The position numbers and the translations under genes were made by a program. Source: Strix aluco (taxonomy: Eukaryota > Chordata > Aves > Strigiformes > Strigidae). From it: a stretch of 64,000 nt of DNA. Position 1 is the first letter of the stretch; the number at the start of each line of letters is the position of its first letter. Shown in pieces: positions 26,109-38,970 of this stretch. The notes under the pieces are model-generated. The model saw nothing but the letters and a program-made list of their open reading frames with translations, was not told the DNA's origin and made no database searches. Location of the stretch: the NCBI RefSeq assembly GCF_031877795.1, contig NC_133938.1, positions 13,796,920 to 13,860,919 on the forward strand, read 5' to 3'.

Positions 26109-29100
26109 GCTTTCAAATTTATTATTTTTGGTGCCGCCTGGTTCTCTACCGACGTGTATGTGATCACCAACAGTTACTATTTAATGCACGCAGCCTGCTC
26201 TAATAGATTATTTACCTCTGTACTACAGAGGGAGAGGAACTACTGTGTTATCTCTTGCCCTCCTTGTAACCTCTCATTGTTTTTTTCCTGATATACCACA
26301 GTTATAGTGCATTTGGAAGAGTTTCATGTAGCCAAGAAACACAAAAGTCTTCTGTTAAAGGTTTAGGAAATTCAAGAACCTTTCAATTAAGAGCAATTTA
26401 CAACTTTCCAAATTACTAGAAAATCCTGAACTAAAACATTTTCTGTAACAGAAGACAAAGTACTGAAGAATATTTTCAATTGCTTTTGAAAGTAGCTACT
26501 GTAATTTAACTGATTGATACTTTTGCAAAGAAAGCAGATTTAATAAAATCCTAATTGCCCAAATTGTGCATCTAGTCATACAGACCCTCATTCTGCAATG
26601 CCAGAGTCTGCAGAAAAACCTCAGTAGCTTTTCCACTTTCCCAAGCAGTTCTTACTTTTCCCTGCGTATTGCTGACTTGGAAGTCTTCTCCTGTGATCAG
26701 ATTCAAAACAACTGAAATCCCACAAGAGAGGGAAGAAAATTTTTTTCTTGAATCTTTGCCACTGTTCTCATGGAGTCAGTCTTCTGTCAGTGTGCCCAAA
26801 GCTGAAAGAGGAATGGTGCTTTTTCTGTTTATTGTAGGAGCACCTGTAAGCACTAAAATGTTGTGAATTGCAATCCATTTAGAAATATGTTCAGTTAGAT
26901 AAACAGCTGCAGTGGCTGACAATATTATTGCATTTCAGACAAGTGTTTAAAGTAGAACCGAGGGTTCTTCTCAGCTGCTTCAGTGCAAAATTGATTGGGT
27001 TGATTACTTTTTTTTGAATTCCCATGGCCGTTTAAGGGTGCAGCTGAGCAACAGCTGACGTAATCTGATGGCCTGCTGACACACAAGGTAGCCCTCTTGC
27101 CCCCATCTTCCCTGCCCCCCAGTCTTTCCCGCTGCCCACTCTGGTGCTCATCTATACACATAGTAAACCAGTCATACTTCCTAAAGCACCAAGAAACTGT
27201 TCCTGTTTCTGGTGTGTTAGTTTTCAGCTACAAAATAAGCTGCATTGGCTCACCGTGGAGACCAATGAGAGCCAGCATGCGAGATGGGGGCGAGGGAGTG
27301 TTGCCAGTAGAGGGGAGGAACAAGACAATCCTCTTTTGGCAGCTGTAACTTTTTGGCAACAGGATTAAACCAGTCAAACTGTATTGTCTAACCACACCCT
27401 ACACCAGGGTTTGCCTTGAATTCACTGAGGAGGACTTAAATATTATGTTCTGCCATCTTGCCTAAGAAGCAATAATGTCTAGTGATGGGATGATAACAAA
27501 GACCAACTGTTGCGACTGGTGTGATGTTTCAGGTAATGGTTCCTGCTAATAAAAGGGATAGTCCGGAGGCTCTTACCCCACTTCTACATGCCCCCTGCTT
27601 TTCCCTTCATTTAATCCAGCCATTGTGTATCTACAGGGTAGTTTGGCTCAGCTAACCTTCCAGAGGAAAATTAACAGTATCCAAAGAAGAAAAAAGCAGT
27701 CCATGTGTAGTAAACCTGCTTCATCTCAGTCCTTACTAAGACCTCCACCCAAGAGAATTTACATTTAAACCTGGAGAAACCTGCTTTGTTTGAAGCTGGC
27801 CGGGGCTCTACATCCACTCTGTTGTTCCTACAATTCAAAATCTTTTGTCATCCACTCATGCTATCCTGCAGCCCCTTCCCCACAGTATCCTATAGCCGCT
27901 TTTAAATAATTCCTACATATAAAAGGAATATGGTCCTGCCTAGCAGCACCACACTGCTTTCTCCAATACATGTTCACTTCCAGTCAGTCTCTCTTGCTCC
28001 TCATATACCCTACCCAAACTATATCACATTCCTAAGTCTTGTGGCTGCAGTTTCCTCTGTGCTACCACATCTGTCTTGTACCAATAATTGGTACTTGTAT
28101 TTATTATGGGCAGCCTTGAGTATTACTCATAATAACAATTTCTCTGACCTCATCAATGTTGGTAGCAAAAAAACCCACCCCAAAACCCCCCAAACAACCC
28201 ACTATTCTGATCAAGGGAAAATAATGACAGCTTTTCAGCATGTTACAATGGGACAAGCTAAAAAAAAAAAATCAGCACCCCCTCCCCCTAAATCAGTACC
28301 TTCTACAAAATCAGGAGCTGAGATGCTTTATATCCCACCATGTCACTGAAACCTCAGTTCATGTTTGTGCATAAAGAACTGCCTAAGACCACACTGTCCA
28401 GATTTGATGAAAGTTCACTCTTTACAACTCGGCACAATTGAGAAGTTGATCCTAAGGACATCTAGGTTAGTTCTGTGACAACTATTCTGCTATCTTTACA
28501 CCATGCCCCAAGAACAGCATTAGCCACCCAACACTGCAGTTAAAACAGGGCTTATGTTCTTGGCTACAGCTCTAGATCTACCCTAGCTCTTAAACAGGGC
28601 ATGTAGGATGAAGAAGATTATAGCTGAATTCATCTCCTGAGTTCAGCTCAGGCTTATTTGTTCTGACTCAAGGGAGGTCATAGTGGACTGGCTGGTTATA
28701 TGGATTTACTTGGGTGGCTGCACAGTAAGCCCTGGACAAGAGCATTCTTCTAAAGCCAGCTTCGGTTCAGTAGGGTCAACTTCCACAGTACGGCCCAAAT
28801 CTAATAAACCTTCCTGGACTGGACGCAAGTTGGCTCAGCGCAACACTCAGAAGTATCTGCACTAATTACTTTACCATCTCGATAATTTTGTTTGTAGGTA
28901 CTTTATAGGTGGCATTTTGGATTTTGTAATTACATATATCTAAAAGAAAAAAAGCATTCCAACAATACATAGTTATAGAAAATAAAAGTTATAAAAGGGA
29001 AGTTTTTGTTGAGCTAAAAAAAACCCAAACCACTTTTAAAAGTGTTAAGACCATTTTCTGCTTAAATGTGCATCCTTACACAGAATCACTTCCTATTTTG

Positions 29101-29165
29101 TTATAGGTCTTCTGTTAGGCTGCTCAGTTCTGCCCACTGTATTCCATGGAGAGCCCTAAATTCTA

Positions 29166-29184
29166 TTTTTTTTTTTTTTTTTAA
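29166..29184. repeat. T19 homopolymer
   Basis: Nineteen consecutive T in the spacer; the longest homopolymer I counted. Others are T17 at 1472-1488 and A16 at 36845-36860. Confidence 0.85.
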
Positions 29185-31830
29185 CTCATTCATGCTACCA
29201 TATGTAAAGAACAAATATGAGAAAGGCTAGATTTCCCTTAAGATCATCATCAAAACCAAAGCATTTTCAGTGGTTTTACCTGAAGCAAAATGCTTTAGAT
29301 AAACAAAACTGGTTTGTGCCTAAACTTTAAAGAAAAAAATTCTGCCTGAAAGCATACTCTACTGACTCATTTAGGTGTGCCTTCAGCAGCCAATTTACAT
29401 CAGAGACTGTACAGGCTTTCTGCCACTTGTATTAAAATTTACAGTATTACCAATTCAGTAACATAGTAACAAAATGCATGGCTTTAATAATATTTCCACT
29501 ACTTCAAATACTACTTGGACAAAGACTTTACAGTAGTTATGAAAGTCAGCATCTCAAAAATAATAAAATTGACTAAAGTCACAATTGAAAAGATACGCAA
29601 TTGTGGTAAATTGCGCACAATTGTAAGTGGTCATCTGGTCTAAAATCTACTCCACTTCAGCCATAAACTCAGAATGCCTGTTTTTGGGGTTGTTTTTTGG
29701 TTTTTTTTTGGTGGGAACAAGGCAGGGGGAAATCAAAATTGTAGCTCTTTATGAAACAGAATGATCTCCAGTCATTGATAAAGGATATGTACATCAGACA
29801 ATTTAGGAGTTTTACAAGCCACACAGATTACTGCAGAGTTGACGCTGGTTACTGAAAGAGGTCATATTTCATGTTGAAAAGCAAGTTGCTAATTACAAAA
29901 GTTAAATGCATTTAGGAGGTTGTTAGTTCATTTCCATTTTATGCCTGTATATTTAAAGTAAGGGCAGTCTAATCAAAATTGGTCTAAAAAGTTGCAGTTA
30001 AGAAAATATGATACTTATTTTTAATAAATAAATTGATGACTATATTCAGTACAATGTACACCACTTGCACATGAGGTATGCCCATTTAAATGCTTTTTCT
30101 AATTTCAGTAGGTATGAAATGATAGCTAGACTGTAGTGTATTATTAAAAAAAATATTGCAGATTGGAACTCATTAAACATAAAAGCAGTATACTAAGAAG
30201 GAAGCTCCTTGTTTTTCAGAATGTATTCTACTTCCTAGTTTTTAATGCTCAAGGGTGAAGTTTTATATTTCAAAACTGAAATATTGGTGTCTGAAATATT
30301 TCAATCAACTGTATTTTGTAATTTGCTTTATTTCAGTTATTTTGAACATGTTATTATTCTAGTGTATACACTTTAACTCAGGCTTCAAGAAAACAACAGT
30401 CCAGAGACTTCCAGGTCTGGAAGATCTCATGTATGTGAGACAGGGAAGTTTTGACTAAATGGGATTAGAATGGGAGCTGGACCTATGTGGGCACAGGTGT
30501 TTTTGCCTAAGGCTACTAAAAAACTGAAGTTCATATTAATAGTTACATTACTGGAATGTTCACATCAGCACTGACTTTAAGAATTAGTTAGCTTACTCTA
30601 GGAGTTTTACCCTTTACAGATGTTACAAATTCCTATCCAAACAATCACTTTTATCTTCCCCTCTCCTTTAGAAACTTCCCTTTATTACATGTATGGAGCA
30701 CTCTCAGGTATTAGTGGTTCTGCATTAATACTTTGAATTATGTACAAGCTACAGAAAGACATGTGAGGTCATGGAATATCCCCGTTACTGTTTTGACTAC
30801 CTTGCATATTCCTTCAGGTCCTAGACCACAATAAAGGGCTCTATTGTTACTCAAACTGAACAGCATGTAGTATGTTCAATGTAAACCAGAAAAATACAAA
30901 CTTTAAGTAAGATGTAGGTGTCTAAATCACAAAGAAAAAAAAGACCTGGCACATTTCTGCCTAGCTTTAGGCAAGTTTTTCCAAACAGAAAAGTTTTTTA
31001 AAGACAAGCCTTGCTTGTGATTAGCTTGTGATCTCATACAGGATGTGAATGATTGAAGTTTTATTTAAACCTAATCGCCATCACATAGGAGTAGACACCA
31101 GCACCACTGACAGTTTAAGGAGAGATCCCTGTTCAGGGCTCAAATCCAGAGTAGAGAGTAGGCACTTTTCAGATTTAGGTTAACAGCGTGACCAGGAAAC
31201 TTAACATCTTCTGGAGGAGGCTTGCAGAGCAGAAGCCCAGAAAGTGCCTCCGTTACCTATAACTTTTTCAGTATCTACAGGAAGATCCCAGGAAGACTAG
31301 CCTCTGCACTTGAGTGTGCAAAGTCAAGGTCACACATAAAGTACAGATTGCTACTCATCTAGTTTAAGAGACAAATTACCTCCACTTACTCTGGTTGATT
31401 GGAAAGGAGATTAATTACACTACAAACAAGCTAAGAGAGAGTACATTTCTCTTACTAAAAATTATTTAGACGATGAGATACCAAAGAAGAGTTCATAGCT
31501 AAATAAATGCCTTATTTCTTGCTTCTACAGTTAAATTGTAAAGTCAGTCTAAATATAAAAACCTCAGTACTGGACTAGGAATTTAATTGAAAAGATTGTC
31601 TAACTGAATTAATAGCCACCGATCAATTAGCATTTTCATATGCATGAGTGCATTTCTTTTGTTATAGCTGAAAATCTCAAAGTAATCTTACTTCTGGTCC
31701 TAAAGAGAAGGTGTGTGCATTGGTGGGAACAAACACGCATTCACAGCATGAGCAAGTGCTGCATCTCTGTTCATTTGGGTTTGGCATTTTAACAGACACC
31801 CGGGGGAAGGGGAGGGGGAAAAAAAGCAAT

Positions 31831-31916
31831 GTATCACCATGGTAACCAGGACATCTTGTTTTAGCATGTACATTAAAAAACACACTGGACAGAACAAAAT
31901 TAGTTGCCTAGGAAAA
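31831..31916. promoter_or_regulatory. Candidate regulatory patch with two RFX/X-box-like motifs
   Basis: GGTTACCATGGTGATAC (minus strand, 31847-31831) resembles an X-box GTNRCC-N2-RGYAAC palindrome. AGTTGCCTAGGAAA (plus, 31902-31915) has a perfect GTTGCC half site with a weaker second half. The two are about 55 bp apart and lie about 6 kb upstream of the island on the ZZZ3 side. This is motif evidence only. Confidence 0.3.
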
Positions 31917-34900
31917 TATTCATTTCTGGGCAAAACTATTCACAAACAATTAAAATGAAAAGGTCTTGGCATTGCCCTGTGAGGTAAGAGACAAAAATAG
32001 CTATTTTTCATTTTTGACAGCTGACTATTGTGAGCAAAGTTTTTTTCTTACTTGTAAGAATCAAATCTCTGCCCTTTTTATTCTTCTCAAAGTACTTTAA
32101 GATTTACTTTCTCATGTGGTAAGTTATTCCAAAAATGGATCTCACTAAAGTTCTTAAGGTATAATAAGTTCTTTGTGAGTTCCATGTGAGAAAGAAGGAA
32201 CGTATCTGGAAATGATATCTTCTCAACTTCATCTATGTTATGAAAACATTTTGTGGATGGTGACTGCTTTATTTTTGCACTTCCCATGCTGCTGAACAAA
32301 TAACTAGTAAGAAAAACAAGTGATTTGAAATTCACTAGCATTGAACAAAGGTGTATCAAAACTGCAGAAATAACCAGTGTATTCCTACTGTTCCAATTTT
32401 ATTTTTTTACTGACGGTTGATTTCGTAATGGTATATAATCAGTAAGACAAGAGTCAAGTGTATTTCCTCGGGTCCACTCACTTCAACAACCAGAACCTGC
32501 ATTTTACCCTGATTTAGCTAATCAACTCATTCTTGAACAAGTCAGAAAATTAAATTTCTTGCTTATTCATCTTATAAACACCCTGAGTGATCAAGTTCCT
32601 ACTGCATTTTCTTAAATTCACACATATACCCATCTACAACCCTTATAAGGAAACTTATCATCAAGTGACCTGGCATGTAGTATCATTAACAACCCATAAA
32701 ACCTATCAGACAGTGTCACATTTCTCACAAATGGACCCTCTTCTTCTAGCTGCATGCCTCAGCTGACACACATTTAGAAGACACAAGTTTTGTGACAGAG
32801 TAAATAATACCAGCTTTCTGTGAAAAACATGACTCTGCTATTGTAAGCAAACATCTAGAATATTAAATGTATTATAAACAGATGACAATTTTATCTTGTT
32901 GTCTCGCAGTGTTCAAACTGTTTTTTATGGAGAAACAGCTTTGTCACCTTGTTAAATGGCTGAAAGCTAGGCTGAAGCTATTCTTAAGACAAGTCACATG
33001 TTTTAAACAGCTATATATATTATAGAATATATTCAAGAAAACAAGTTATACTTTTCACTGTTAGGGAGAATAGCACTTTTAAAATTTTTTACTGAACAGG
33101 CTATTTTCTAATCTGCTAAGATTTTGAAGGCTAATATAAACGAAGTTTGTTTGCAACCAGATAATTTCTGTGAAATAATGCTGAAAGTGATTTGTCTTTC
33201 TTTATGACACTTCAGAAATCTAGAACTCTTATTTTGCTTCCTGCTACTAATTGTCAGCTCTGGATGGCTTAAGTATAGAGGGAAGCCAGAAAAGCCATCT
33301 GTTTGGAAGAATGAAAAAGCCTAGTTGTTTTACTCATTTCCTGGGCAAAATGAAGAGCTGAAAGGTTTTCAGTGAGAAAACTGCTTAGACTGCACTAAGC
33401 CAGATGTATATGGGGAATTCAAAAGGAATAAATGGAACAGATTTTTCTTAGTTCAGTATAAAATAGTTGTATAGCAAATATGAAGAAACCACTTGCCCCT
33501 TTAAGCAGATAATCTGTAAATTTTCCTGTAAATTTTCCAAATCTCAGGTTTGCTTTTCCGAATGAACTTACAGGATGAACAACAGGATAATCTATCAATC
33601 AAGGAAAAGAAAAAAAAAATCAAATGTTAGCAGTATCATTATAAATAAATGCCTATAATACTAACTTGAAAGAAATTTCTTGGCTTTAGTCCTTTTAAGA
33701 AAACCTAGGACATCCTAGCCAATCACTATATAAGTTTCGAATCCGAGAAGCAGGTTTCTTAGATAATGCAATAGCGTAGCACATCAAATTACACCAGATT
33801 TCAGAAGAAAAAGTCAGGTCTAGATAGGCATATTTAACTTTTACTCCACAAATGAAAACTGCTTCATCCACGGAATATATTTTATAGCCAAACATATTGC
33901 TAACACCTTATGCTGATATCCCACTGTCAGTGAGACATACCTCTAACTCAACAGATACATGAAATAACCCTGCTCTGGGGATCTCTTTACCAAGATACAG
34001 GTCCATACAAATTTACAAAAGGCTCTAAATATAAATTTTCAGATGTCACTGAGTGTTGCACTCTGCTGGAAGGACAGATTTCTAGGAGTACATTATCATC
34101 TAGCCTCCAGAATAGGGACTAAAGCATTATTACTTGTTAGCTCCAGTCTTCTGACATCTCTACTTGGATAGCTTCATCAGAAGTTAATTCCTACCAGCAT
34201 AGCTCTGTCAACAGAACACTAAGCATTCTCACATGACTATGTGATTCCCAAGCAAAGCTAAACAGACTTTCACATCAAATATGATATCATCAAGGAGAAG
34301 AAACAGTATAATTAAATAAAAAAATCCTAAATAAATTATCTTCCATTGAGCCAGCTGCACACAGTAGGTTTGCAAATCACAGTACAATATCTAGACAGAG
34401 CTGTAAAATTCAAATGCAAGATCTCTTTACCACTGTCAGGGACATGTAGCAACAATGGATGTGGCCGTTCTCCCTTAAATTCAGATTTGGCAGGTTTGTA
34501 GCGTCTCACCACAGAGAGCTTACCCTACAGCAGTTTTTGTCAAATAGATATTAGGGGATACCTTAAAACATGTTTTTGCTGCATTCAGGCAGCTCAACAG
34601 CTGACAATGACAGCATTCAAATAAAATATGCAGAGTTATCAAAATGGTTCTGAGTTTGTCTGATATGAATTAATAAAAATAGCTATTGCCCCTTTTCATC
34701 TTATCTTGATACAGCTTTTGAACAGTGAATGAAGACTTTAACTTCCCTAGCAACCTTCAGGCCATTACTGATGGGAAGACTGACACCCATTACAGCAGTC
34801 AATTGCGTGTCATTTCTTTATTTGAAAACAAAAACCAACCTTTATTGGATGTACCTAATCAAGATCACTACTCCAACATAGAACCAAAAATAATTACTGT

Positions 34901-34952
34901 AGTGCCTCCAGCCACAGTTCAGTTAAGAGACTGGAGAAATAGATTATGTGCA

Positions 34953-34981
34953 TTTATATCTATCTCTATATATATCTATCC
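34953..34981. repeat. TATC/TA-rich microsatellite
   Basis: Imperfect TATC and TATA units in the intergenic spacer. Short and degenerate. Confidence 0.5.
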
Positions 34982-35176
34982 CTAGACACAGGACTAATTT
35001 AGATTATACTTGCAGAAACAGCTTTCTGGACTACTCAAGCTAAATAATGAATTTGCATCACAGAATTGTCTTCAGAACTTCGTTCATTTCCTAATGTTCC
35101 AGCCACAGGAAAGGAAGAAACTGGCCTTTAAGTCAGTATAACATGGGATAATTTTACAGCTAACAAGCAGGTCATT

Positions 35177-35191
35177 TTTATTTGCTTTATT
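35177..35191 (-). terminator. Candidate distal polyadenylation signals (two AATAAA)
   Basis: Two canonical AATAAA hexamers on the minus strand (35191-35186 and 35182-35177), about 3.6 kb after the USP33 stop. They are the first canonical pair I saw downstream. They could end a long 3' UTR isoform or be chance in AT-rich DNA. Confidence 0.2.
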
Positions 35192-36199
35192 AAGCAGAGA
35201 GACTACTTAGCTCTCACCTCTGAAGCATACTATGAAAGTGCCTTATTTTACTACTGAGTAATTCAATAGCTCTTCTGCTAATCTTTTTCCCTCCAGTTGT
35301 ACTGTTCAGCTACATCACACAGTATCTGAAGCACTCTCCTCAATGGTGGGGGTTTAGATGAACAATTAGCTATACTACTAGCAAAAAAATTCGTAAGTTC
35401 AGAGAAATCAACCTTTGAGCTGGTAAGTCCCCCACACCACCCACACAGTTTTCTCCAGAAGAGAGGCTTAAAGTTACCAGACTGAACAGCAGGCTTTTAA
35501 CAGCTCAAATCTAGATTTCCAGGCCTGAAACAAGGACTCCGATGGATTTTTCCCTTCTTGAAATGACAGCTTCCCTGGCACCCAAACACATTGCTGTGTT
35601 TCCTCAACTAGAAACAAATGAACAAAGAATCCAAATAGTCTGGTGAAAGGCTTATGGAAAAAAATTATTTCCACAGTCCCTTCTTGAGATGCATTCTTTC
35701 TTTGCTGTGAATCAGACAGCTCTTCACAGTAAAGGCTTCTCCTTTACCTACTCTCTGAATTGTTGCCTTCCCTCCAGCATACACAAGCCATCCATCTGGA
35801 GTTCTCCCACACTCTTACTTTAAAAGGCTACTTCCATTTCTGTGGCATGAAATCTCTTGTAGAGCTCTCAAAGGGCTAAAAGCAAGACAGTCATCCCTTT
35901 GGAACACAAACACATCTATTTCATCTCTGCAAACTTGGGGTTTTTTTTAAGCATGACAAACAGTTGTAGTGTGAAGATGCCTTTTACTGCAGTGACAGAG
36001 GCATTTCACAAACTCTGCTAGTTTAAAAGTGTCTCATTCCTGGTCTGTGTGCATCACAGTTTAAGATTATGTTTGACTATGGATTCCCAGACACCCAGTG
36101 GAAATGACTGACAAAACTGCTAGATTTCTAGGTTTCTAATAGGCTACGTAAGCCCAGCACAGGTCACCATTGCTAAAGCTGAGGCAAATATCCCTACTC

Positions 36200-36690
36200 A
36201 TCTAGGAAAAATTGTTCACTATTATCCAGCTATTATTTCCATATTGGAACTCTTGCATCTTCAGCATTCTTTTAAGCAACAGAACAACTTCATTTTCAAC
36301 ATCAAGTCTTGTTGCTCTTCTCTGAAATAACCTCTCCTCAACTTCTATTTTATCATCACATAGCATCCAAAATTGGGAACAGTACAGAGCAGATCTCACA
36401 ACAAGCACAGCACCAAGTAGAGCAGAATAATTACCTCCTGTGCCTCACATCTGATGCTTTTGTTACTATTACCCAGAACAGGTTTTGTTTTGGTATCCCT
36501 GGATTTTAACTCTTAGTCTGACCTGCTATAATACCCAGAACACTTAGCACAGAACTACTTCATTCCCCTGTCAAGCCGATGTCCCTAACACTCCATGCAT
36601 TCTTCTCTTGCAAGTTTTACAGGGGCAGTCTGTTCCATCATCCAGATTATTAATGAAAACACTGAATAAACTGGTAAATCTGATCACCAT
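36200..36690 (-). mobile_element. Ancient CR1/L3-like LINE remnant
   Basis: A strongly diverged copy in reverse-complement orientation. Signature stretches include CAAAATTGGGAACAGTACAG, AGTAGAGCAGAATAATTACC and CATCCAGATTATTAATGAAA, all known from CR1/L3 3' halves. It lies in the intergenic spacer downstream of USP33. Apparent ORFs here are relics. Confidence 0.75.
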
Positions 36691-37699
36691 ACAGTGCTTT
36701 AACCAAGAAAACATTTCCCAAGTTTCCAACTAAGAACACCATGTAGGAAAAATTACTCCTAAAGTATGCAGACCTATTTGTTGTTATTTAGCTTTAGTAT
36801 GTTAGAGAACCTTACAAATAGCTTAAATGAGGTAAAATCTTAGGAAAAAAAAAAAAAAAACGGTATAAATCCAGCTTAGTTTAGTTACCCCAATATGGAA
36901 AAAAAAGGACAAAAAATGGAGGTTGGAAGTTAGAACATCCTTCCACAGGCCAAGATCAGCAAGTTACTATTGACTGTTTGTAAGAAAATTAACTTTATCA
37001 GTAAGACAAGTCTGTAGTAGTAACTAATGTATTTACCTTACATACAGACATAACTTGATATTAACTTCAGTTGCCTTATCTGCTAATATAAAATTGTCCA
37101 AATGCACTGTCAAATACTGAAAGTCTCTGCTCAATGTTTCCTTACATTCACACCTATATACATGCAAGGCTTCTCAGCTGCTGATGTCCTGATGTCCCAT
37201 AACCTCCCCCGGAATTTAAAGAACACTTACATAAAAGTTCAGAAACTTAACAGGCTGGCCAAGAGTTACCTGCAATACAGTTTAAAATTGAAAAATGTTT
37301 TCCTTATGTACCAGCCACATAGTTATTGGCTTCATACTGCTGTCCATTTACCTCTCTTATTTGCATTGCTGTGCTTTTAGCTCTAGTTCTTCTCAGGCAG
37401 GCTGAGGAAAATACTGGGATTAACATTCAGACAGAACTGACTCCTCCCACACAGCACATTAGCAAGTACTTATGGTTGGAGGACACTTTTTCTAGGGCTC
37501 TTATAGGTGGCTTTTTAACCAGAAGGGCTTTAAGTGTTTTACAAAGTTCAAAACCAGTTTAATTTTATGCTAGATACAAAATTATCCAGAAGAATGTTAT
37601 GTCAGCATTTTCTTACTTTGGAGCTAGAACTGTCATCATCATTGCCTAAACATAAAGTGGTGAAGAAATACAGTTATATGGTGTGAGAGCAGTACCACA

Positions 37700-38812
37700 G
37701 CATTACTTCAGAAGTTTTTGTATTGATGTAATAAATGAAAAGCGTTTAAGAAAGCTTTTTTCCCCCCTCTTCCACAGTTTAATTTTTTTTTTTTAATTGA
37801 TCCAGCCTTGAATAGTGCTGCTTATTTGGTAACAATATCAGGCAAAACCAAGAGCAAGTGCCATTCTGCATTCCAATATGAATCATTCAGTAAAGTTTTG
37901 CAATATATACATTTTATCCAGCTTCTGACATTATAGGTCATCATGCCAATGAAAATTTTTAACAATACAATAAAATCCTTCAAATGGAACTGTTTATGAA
38001 TGTAATTCAAGAGACCAGACAATTTAATTTCTGAAATTTATATCACTCATGTCCATAATCATTTTACATTTCACACTTCATGCTCTCAAACATTACCCTA
38101 GAGAAGACTAAATCTTTTTGTCACATATACTATTAAAGACACTAGCCAGGTTTATAGAGTTACAGAAGACTATAATAAGATGTAAAATTTAGTAGGTAAT
38201 AAGTTATGACATTTGCTGACTAAAACAATATTCAGTCTACATTAATGTTTGATCCATTCAAATACAGTAAGTATTTGGATGTTATATACTACCCATTTCA
38301 TATACTTACAGTGCAAAATAAGTGAGAATTTTTTCCTGAGCATTTAGGAAATGAAAATCCTTTTTCTTTAAATTGATTGCAATCCATTTAAAATATACTC
38401 CCCATATGCCTAGGCTTGTCAAGACTGTACAGTGAAGACAGGCAAAAGTTTGTAGATATCAGAAGCCCAATTCAGAATCAGAAGGGTTATTGAACATCTC
38501 TAAAATTTGTCCCCATTTTTCAAGTTTAAGGATATAACAGGATTTTGACCAAATATACCAAAAACTTCAGAAATTACTTTTTTTCCATTGACCAAACACT
38601 CAAAATGTACAAACCACATGTCTTCCAAAACAGAGAAACAGCCTCTATTTAAACAAATTGTAATACATATTTCAACTTACTATTCTGTAGTTAATGTAAT
38701 GCCCAGTGAGTTGTGCCTCCAACAGACATAAGAGAATAAAATTTTTAGGAATGTATTTTGGGCATTTTGTAAGGAAGGTGGATTCCTTACAAGTTCATCT
38801 TTTTCTCAATAG
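37700..38812 (-). other. USP33: USP33 proximal 3' UTR (extent uncertain)
   Basis: AT-rich sequence directly downstream of the stop. I saw no canonical AATAAA on the minus strand in the first 1.4 kb. ATTAAA variants occur at 38028-38023 and 37783-37778, and TATAAA at 38042-38037. The ATTAAA at 37783 is followed by a G-rich stretch (GGAAGAGGGGGG), a plausible downstream element. Longer transcripts could end at the paired AATAAA near 35190. Confidence 0.45.
37778..37783 (-). terminator. Candidate USP33 polyadenylation signal (ATTAAA)
   Basis: ATTAAA on the minus strand about 1.03 kb after the stop, with a G-rich element within about 10-20 nt downstream. It is the best proximal variant signal seen; no RNA evidence is available. 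Confidence 0.3.
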
Positions 38813-38970
38813 CTACAGACCATGAGTTTCTAATTCAATCTTCTCCTCTGTTTGCAAGATATCGGGTTCTACTGGAGGAACAGGTGGTCTGAGTATAATC
38901 TCTGGACCTCCACCATAGATTGACTGAAGAAAATTCCATGTTCCTTCAGATATTTGTCCAGAATCTGCAC
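38813..38970 (-). CDS. USP33: USP33 last coding exon: end of DUSP 2 and C-terminal tail
   Basis: 158 nt including the stop; acceptor ATGTTTTCAG. It encodes [20 protein letters not shown], then [15 protein letters not shown] and an acidic tail ending [10 protein letters not shown], then TAG (38815-38813). The human tail ends in SL as I recall it, so the last three residues differ. The exon continues into the 3' UTR without a further splice that I can define. Confidence 0.95.

Larger units (their letters stand above)
26110..37690. other. USP33-ZZZ3 intergenic spacer
   Basis: AT-rich with no credible coding exon on either strand. It contains a T19 run (29166-29184), the RFX-like pair near 31831-31916, possible distal polyadenylation signals (35177-35191), a CR1 remnant (36200-36690) and an A16 run (36845-36860). 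It sits between the 3' end of one minus-strand gene and the promoter of the next. Confidence 0.55.

Noticed and set aside
28683..28865. 60-codon plus-strand ORF in the spacer
   Set aside because: Short, no homology recognised, no splice or promoter context.
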